Part shown: positions 13,396 to 16,830 of the stretch, piece by piece
Numbering within the stretch: the stretch's first letter is position 1
Layout of the letters: each line of letters begins with the position of its first letter
Assembly (NCBI GenBank): GCA_964482585.1
Contig: CAYZYO010000049.1
Span: 1 to 16,830, forward strand
Length of the DNA stretch: 16,830 bases
DNA from: CAYZYO01 sp964482585
GTDB taxonomy: Bacteria; Bacillota; Syntrophomonadia; Syntrophomonadales; Syntrophomonadaceae
Direction of reading: 5' to 3'
The notes under the pieces: generated by a model
The model's input: the letters and a program-made list of their open reading frames with translations, nothing else
Databases searched by the model: none
Told to the model about the DNA's origin: nothing
Made by a program: the position numbers and the translations under genes

Positions 13396-14781
13396 GTGAG
13401 TCTAAAGCATAGTGTAAGACTTGTTTGGGATGGTAAAGATGAAGATCCGGCCCGTTTAAGCTGTGAGCAAAAGTTGCTGGAGCATATTTATCCTCATCCA
13501 GTAAGACATTCCAGCAATCTTTTCAATTACCGGTTTGATTGGGAAAACCAGCGGGATAAAGTAGTTTCCAATCGCTTAATCCAGGGTGATAATCTCTTTC
13601 TTCTTGGCTCTTTAATTAAGGAAGGCTATGAAGAGATGTTTGACCTCATTTATATTGATCCCCCGTTTCTCAGTGACACCAGTTATATTTCTCGGGCGGT
13701 AATCACAGGTAATGGTGATAAAGAGGTTATTAACCGCCTGGCTTTTCGTGACACTTGGGAAAAAGGCCTGGATTCTTATCTTGATGCTTTATACGGCCGC
13801 CTGCAGCTCATGAAAAGATTGCTTTCGGAACAGGGCAGTATTTTTGTGCACCTGGACTGGCATGTGAGTCATTATGTGAAACTGCTTTTGGATGAGATTT
13901 TTTTACCGCAGAATTTTATCAATGAAATAGTGTGGTGTTATGGTGGTGGAAGTGGAACTAAAAGACATTTCCACAGAAAACATGATTTGATTTTATGGTA
14001 TTCCAAAGGAGATAAATACATTTTTAATCCCCAGTACCGGCCATATACCATAGGCACCTTAGAGCGGGGACTTACCCGGGTAAAGGGAGATAAATACCAA
14101 CTTCACCAAAAGGGCGCTCTTATGCAGGATTGGTGGACAGATATTAATAAAATACTCAGCCCTACTGCCAGAGAAAACCTGAAATATCCAACTCAAAAAC
14201 CAGCTGCTCTGGTGAAACGCATAATCGCTGCGGCTTCTAATCCTGGAAGTCTGGTGGCTGATTTCTATTGTGGTTCCGGAACTACTGCCCGGGTATGTGA
14301 GGAAATGGAACGCAATTGGGTGGCTGCTGATACCAGCAGTATTGCTGTACAGACAACTATATCCAGATTGATTAAGTATAAGAGCCGACCTTTTAAAGTA
14401 GAAAGAATTGAAGCTAAGGGGAACGTCAAAGAGCCGGGAAATATTATAAAGCTAAAAAAACCGCAGATTTATAAAGCAAAGGATGTTTTTAATATCTGCC
14501 TGGGTATTGAAAACTATACCCCGGCACCTGAAAAAAGACCGCTCTTAAGAGAAGAATATGCAGTTAATTCAATTATTGATTTCTGGGAGATTGACTTCGA
14601 TTATAATGGGGAGGTTTTTTGTTCAGATATTCAGGTAGTAAGGGATAAGAATTCTTTTGACAAATCACTGGAACTTGATTTTCGCTTCCAGCTTCCAATT
14701 AAAAAAGAGTATTATATGGCAATTAAAGTCTACGATATCTTTGGTGATAATGCTCTGATAACCCTGACTTTAAAACCTTGA
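13396..14781 (+). CDS. Orphan beta-class DNA methyltransferase (N6-adenine or N4-cytosine) with PKD-like C-terminus
   Basis: Motif IV DPPF (about residues 88-91) comes before the AdoMet-binding motif I DFYCGSGTT (about 289-297), the order of the beta class. DPPF favours N6-adenine as product but N4-cytosine cannot be excluded. Other family marks are GDNLFLLGSL, HLDWHVSHY, the WWTDINK/YPTQKP block and the VAADTSSIA strand. About 80 residues at the C-terminus (from roughly 385) read like a PKD/Ig beta-sandwich, ending MAIKVYDIFGDNALITLTL. I chose GTG at 13396, seven nt after GAGGAG; ATG at 13390 is almost on top of the Shine-Dalgarno, and TTG at 13378 has none. No restriction endonuclease or specificity gene is nearby, so it looks solitary. 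Confidence 0.88.
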   Translation: MSLKHSVRLVWDGKDEDPARLSCEQKLLEHIYPHPVRHSSNLFNYRFDWENQRDKVVSNRLIQGDNLFLLGSLIKEGYEEMFDLIYIDPPFLSDTSYISRAVITGNGDKEVINRLAFRDTWEKGLDSYLDALYGRLQLMKRLLSEQGSIFVHLDWHVSHYVKLLLDEIFLPQNFINEIVWCYGGGSGTKRHFHRKHDLILWYSKGDKYIFNPQYRPYTIGTLERGLTRVKGDKYQLHQKGALMQDWWTDINKILSPTARENLKYPTQKPAALVKRIIAAASNPGSLVADFYCGSGTTARVCEEMERNWVAADTSSIAVQTTISRLIKYKSRPFKVERIEAKGNVKEPGNIIKLKKPQIYKAKDVFNICLGIENYTPAPEKRPLLREEYAVNSIIDFWEIDFDYNGEVFCSDIQVVRDKNSFDKSLELDFRFQLPIKKEYYMAIKVYDIFGDNALITLTLKP

Positions 14782-14921
14782 GGATTTTGGGGTATCAGCC
14801 TGAAAGAACTTGCGTTTAGAATCTACAATGGATCTAGAATTACAGTGCGGCAAGATTCTTTTCACTGTGTTCATAATTACCTGAGCATATTTTTCTTGTC
14901 ATCGTTTAGAATGACATGTTT
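14782..14921. repeat. Convergent spacer with GTCATTCTGAA-type repeats
   Basis: Between the methyltransferase stop and the stop of the small minus-strand gene lie degenerate units: AAGATTCTTTTCACTGTGTTCA (about 14850-14872, inverted copy of TGAACGAAGTGAAGAATCT at 11326) and GTCATCGTTTAGAATGACATG (14898-14918). Confidence 0.5.
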
Positions 14922-14923
14922 TT
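14897..14923 (+). terminator. Weak terminator-like hairpin downstream of the methyltransferase
   Basis: TGTCAT (14897-14902) and ATGACA (14911-14916) form a 6-bp stem with an 8-nt loop, followed by TGTTTTT on the plus strand. It is derived from an intergenic repeat unit and lies about 115 bp past the methyltransferase stop. Confidence 0.35.
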
Positions 14924-15068
14924 AGAAAACACTTTTTCCATCTTCATCTAGTATTATAAGATTATCAGATGTAAACGCCTTTTCAATGTAGTAGTTTTGG
15001 GTAGTTACCGGGATAAATAATAAAAGGATAATGGCTACCAGAACGACTACCAGAAGGTTGCGTCCCAT
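14922..15068 (-). CDS. Small single-pass membrane protein downstream of sigG, 48 residues
   Basis: ATG at 15068 lies eight nt after a perfect GGAGG, only 19 bp past the sigG stop, so it is very likely in the sigG transcript. The product is MGRN, then one long hydrophobic helix (LLVVVLVAIILLLFIPV, about 5-21), then a polar, acidic tail of 27 residues ending DEDGKSVF. It could be a signal anchor or a short signal peptide without a clear cleavage site. I recognise no family. Its position suggests forespore expression with sigG, but that is inference. Confidence 0.7.
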   Translation of the reverse strand: MGRNLLVVVLVAIILLLFIPVTTQNYYIEKAFTSDNLIILDEDGKSVF

Positions 15069-15087
15069 CAAATAGACCTCCTTTTTT

Positions 15088-15864
15088 CTATACATGCTTT
15101 TTGAGCTGTTTTAGGGCTCCCTTTTCTAGACGCGACACCTGGGCTTGAGATATCCCAATTTCGTCAGCTACTTCCATCTGGGTCTTGCCCTGGAAAAATC
15201 TTAAGGCTATTATATGTTTTTCCCGGGGGTTCAGTTTGTCCATGGCTTCTTTGATTGAAATTGTCTCCAGCCATTGTTCATCAGAGTTTTTTTCATCACT
15301 TATCTGATCCATGACTAAAATGGGATCACCACCATCATTATAGATAGGCTCGAAAAGGGAAACCGGTTCTTGTATGGCATCAAGGGCAAATACGACTTCT
15401 TCCCGGGGAACATCTAATTGTCCAGCTATTTGAGATACAGTGGGTTCGGCTGAGTTATCATTTACCAGTTTTTCTCTCACCTGTAAAGCTTTATAGGCTA
15501 TGTCTCTTAATGATCGGGATACTCTAACTGCATTGTTATCTCTTAAATACCTGCGGATTTCACCAATTATCATAGGTACTGCATAGGTTGAAAATCTCAC
15601 GTTTTGCCCTAAATCAAAGTTGTCTATCGCTTTTATTAATCCAATACATCCTACCTGGAAAAGATCATCGACATATTCTCCCCGGTTGCTGAATCTTTGA
15701 ATAACGCTGAGCACCAGCCGCAGATTTCCCTGGATCAGTTTTTCCCTGGCTTCAATTTTACCTGACTGCATATCTACAAAGAGTTTTTTCATCTCATCAT
15801 TTTTCAGTACTGGTAGTTTGGAGGTATTAACCCCGCAAATTTCAACTTTATTTATCAAAACCAA
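15088..15864 (-). CDS. sigG: RNA polymerase sporulation sigma factor SigG
   Basis: Late forespore sigma factor. The 258-residue protein starts with INKVEICGVNTSKLPVLKN, matching the N-terminal signature of Bacillus SigG. Region 2 holds GNLRLVLSVIQRF, EYVDDLFQVGCIGLIKAIDNF and the -10-reading YLRDNN area; region 3 runs around RVSRSLRDIAYKALQ. Region 4 ends with the helix-turn-helix GKTQMEVADEIGISQAQVSRLEK. The start is TTG at 15864, seven nt after AAGGGG; a second TTG at 15858 is possible and an ATG is absent. In Bacillus, sigG directly follows spoIIGA-sigE; here neither is upstream within the window, where an XRE regulator and a palindromic repeat lie instead. A 48-residue membrane protein gene follows. 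Confidence 0.96.
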   Translation of the reverse strand: MVLINKVEICGVNTSKLPVLKNDEMKKLFVDMQSGKIEAREKLIQGNLRLVLSVIQRFSNRGEYVDDLFQVGCIGLIKAIDNFDLGQNVRFSTYAVPMIIGEIRRYLRDNNAVRVSRSLRDIAYKALQVREKLVNDNSAEPTVSQIAGQLDVPREEVVFALDAIQEPVSLFEPIYNDGGDPILVMDQISDEKNSDEQWLETISIKEAMDKLNPREKHIIALRFFQGKTQMEVADEIGISQAQVSRLEKGALKQLKKHV

Positions 15865-16022
15865 AACTTAACCCCTTCCAGTAAATTATTTTGAATAATA
15901 GTACTTTTGGGAAGATCCTCGCTTTTTTCTTGTTTATATTATTGTTGAGCTCTTTTTAAATTATTTACTTTTTTGATAAATATTATTCGATAGGAAAGGG
16001 GTTTTTAATGAATGCGACAGCA

Positions 16023-16112
16023 GACACAAGGGGACGGTTCTCCTGTGTCAATAGGACGTGTGCCCATGGGCACACTGTTTCTATTGACACAGGAGAACCG
16101 TCCCCTTGTGTC
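16023..16112 (+). repeat. Long palindromic repeat R4
   Basis: Perfect 32-nt arms (16023-16054 and 16081-16112) around GTGTGCCCATGGGCACAC (16058-16075). The linkers GAC (left) and TGTTT (right) give it the orientation of R3. It begins 13 bp past the stop codon of the XRE regulator gene, so it probably ends or protects that transcript. It is preceded by GCGACAG, a motif also beside R1 and within R5. Confidence 0.9.
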
Positions 16113-16125
16113 CCCTTGATATGCC

Positions 16126-16500
16126 TCAGTTCTTGATATAGGGAAGGATAGTTTTTATAAGTTTTTTGATTAGATTTAATTCTTTTTCTGTACACTTGAT
16201 GAGCAGTTCTTTTATTTCAGCATCAATATTTTGTTTAGAAGTATCGTATCTATTCTGGACCTCACGAATATGGTCTATATCCTGGTTTGCTCTCCCCCCA
16301 ACCAGATAATCTAAAGAAACATGTAAACAGTTGCTGATGTTCACTAAAACGGGAAGGCTCATCTGCCTTTCTCCACGTTCCAATTGCCCAACATAGTATT
16401 CGGAAAGTGTGATAATTTCTGCGAATTCTTGCCGCGAAATTCCAAGCTTTTCTCTTTCCTGCCGTATTCTCTTGCCAATAGATCTATTATCAATTTTCAT
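16126..16500 (-). CDS. XRE-family transcriptional regulator
   Basis: The 124-residue DNA-binding protein has an N-terminal Cro/CI-type helix-turn-helix (about 8-62). It contains GKRIRQEREKLGISRQEFAE, EYYVGQLERGERQMS and LVNISNCLHVSLDYLVGG, the standard XRE pattern. The C-terminal half (about 75-124) is a predicted helical, Lys/Glu-rich segment ending LIKKLIKTILPYIKN, probably for dimerisation. The start is ATG at 16500, preceded by GAGGAAG. It is divergent from a Spo0E-like gene, and a 10-bp inverted repeat lies in the shared 126-bp promoter region. That suggests it controls itself and its neighbour, but this is inference. It resembles regulators of the SinR/phage-repressor type; I cannot assign it to a named one. 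Confidence 0.88.
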   Translation of the reverse strand: MKIDNRSIGKRIRQEREKLGISRQEFAEIITLSEYYVGQLERGERQMSLPVLVNISNCLHVSLDYLVGGRANQDIDHIREVQNRYDTSKQNIDAEIKELLIKCTEKELNLIKKLIKTILPYIKN

Positions 16501-16552
16501 TTTTTCACTTCCTCATATTAACTTTATCCAACTTCAGTCAATATATAAATTT

Positions 16553-16585
16553 GCTGATTGCATATAATTATTATTTGCAATCAGC
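16553..16585. promoter_or_regulatory. Inverted repeat, candidate operator between XRE and Spo0E-like genes
   Basis: GCTGATTGCA (16553-16562) and TGCAATCAGC (16576-16585) are perfect 10-bp arms, 13 bp apart, with an AT-rich centre. The right arm overlaps the -35 of the candidate promoter of the Spo0E-like gene. The arm centres are 23 bp apart, about two helical turns, which suits binding by a dimer or a pair of dimers on one face. Confidence 0.55.
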
Positions 16586-16603
16586 CGGCAGTAAATGTAA
16601 AAT
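16576..16603 (+). promoter_or_regulatory. Candidate promoter of the Spo0E-like gene
   Basis: TTGCAA at 16576-16581 and TAAAAT at 16598-16603 are separated by 16 bp on the plus strand. The -35 is inside the inverted repeat, so a bound repressor would block it. Confidence 0.45.
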
Positions 16604-16626
16604 AGATTAGGGGTGTTTAATTTTAT

Positions 16627-16758
16627 ATGAAAAAACTAGAACTGCTAAGAAATATCCTTATTAATGCAGTCTATATGAATGCACCGAAAGAGCTCATTTT
16701 AAAACTTAGTCAAAAACTGGATAGATATGTTGTTGAGTATTATCGAAAAAGATATTAG
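16627..16758 (+). CDS. Spo0E-family aspartyl-phosphate phosphatase (small)
   Basis: The 43-residue protein has the Spo0E-family plan: a helix with an N-terminal leader (KKLELLRNILINAVYM), a short turn (NAP), then a second helix with the signature LILKLSQKLDRYVVEYYRK. The S-Q-x-L-D core (Ser29, Gln30, Leu32, Asp in LD) is the hallmark; family members form a two-helix hairpin that binds Spo0A~P and removes its phosphate, delaying sporulation. ATG at 16627 is the only possible start, since an in-frame TAA lies three codons upstream. The nearest Shine-Dalgarno-like AGGGGTG is rather far (11-13 nt), so translation may be weak. It is divergent from the XRE regulator gene. Confidence 0.8.
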   Translation: MKKLELLRNILINAVYMNAPKELILKLSQKLDRYVVEYYRKRY

Positions 16759-16761
16759 CCA

Positions 16762-16815
16762 GACACAAGGGGACGAATGCGACAGGGGACGGTTCTCATC
16801 TGTCGCACTGTCACT
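16762..16815. repeat. Rearranged remnant of the palindromic repeat (R5)
   Basis: Begins GACACAAGGGGACG like the arms of R1-R4, then changes to a smaller palindrome: TGCGACAG (16778-16785) and CTGTCGCA (16800-16807) around GGGACGGTTCTCAT. It starts 4 bp past the Spo0E-like stop codon. It looks like a chimera of two related repeat units. Confidence 0.65.
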
Positions 16816-16830
16816 TTGAACCACTCATTT

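Noticed and set aside
13396..14781. Part of a restriction-modification or BREX/DISARM system
   Set aside because: No endonuclease, specificity, helicase or phosphatase gene is within the window; neighbours are small genes, dprA and sigG.
15983..16195. Minus-strand open frame of 70 residues
   Set aside because: It is mostly repeat R4 and overlaps the true XRE gene in another frame; its peptide repeats that of R1.

Overview
The window looks like chromosomal DNA from a spore-forming low-G+C Gram-positive bacterium (Firmicutes, probably class Clostridia). The reasons are a sporulation sigma factor G, a Spo0E-type phosphatase, CodY, strong GGAGG ribosome-binding sites, frequent TTG starts, and the gene order dprA-topA-trmFO-xerC-hslV-hslU-codY. 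That order is the Bacillus subtilis order smf-topA-trmFO-codV-clpQ-clpY-codY. I cannot name genus or species from sequence alone.

Layout, left to right. (1) 1-993, minus: the N-terminal part of a secreted surface protein with a signal peptide and a poly-Gly hinge, running off the left edge, with a good promoter and a leader hairpin. (2) 1123-2798, minus: a YwqE/CpsB-type PHP-domain tyrosine phosphatase and a VanZ-like membrane protein, separated and bordered by dense short repeats. (3) 2799-3247: a geneless repeat patch. (4) 3248-12543, minus: the conserved block codY, hslU, hslV, xerC, trmFO, topA, dprA (listed from low to high coordinate, transcribed right to left). Stop codons overlap the next gene's Shine-Dalgarno at hslU/codY and xerC/hslV, and topA/trmFO are 1 bp apart. 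The hslV/hslU gap is filled with repeats. (5) 12877-14781, plus: two very small genes and an orphan beta-class DNA methyltransferase with a PKD-like tail. (6) 14922-15864, minus: sigG followed by a 48-residue membrane peptide gene. (7) 16126-16758: a divergent pair, an XRE regulator (minus) and a 43-residue Spo0E-family protein (plus), with a 10-bp inverted repeat between them.

How the genes work together. The conserved block joins DNA uptake/recombination (DprA), topology (TopA), tRNA modification (TrmFO), chromosome dimer resolution (XerC), a two-part protease (HslVU) and the global nutrient repressor CodY. SigG and the Spo0E-like protein point to sporulation control.

The most striking feature is the density of intergenic repeats. 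There are four near-identical ~90-bp palindromes with GGGGACGGTTCTC arms, a six-copy hairpin family with compensating stem changes, GAATAG repeats bracketing the phosphatase gene, a pair of inverted GGATTGG palindromes, an 11-bp tandem array of nine units inside hslVU, and GTCATTCTGAA-type repeats. No transposase, tRNA, rRNA or CRISPR array is visible. I see no obvious new multi-gene defence system. The best candidates for something undescribed are the small genes (63, 45, 48 and 43 residues), the methyltransferase tail, the cysteine-rich CodY sensor domain, and the repeat families.
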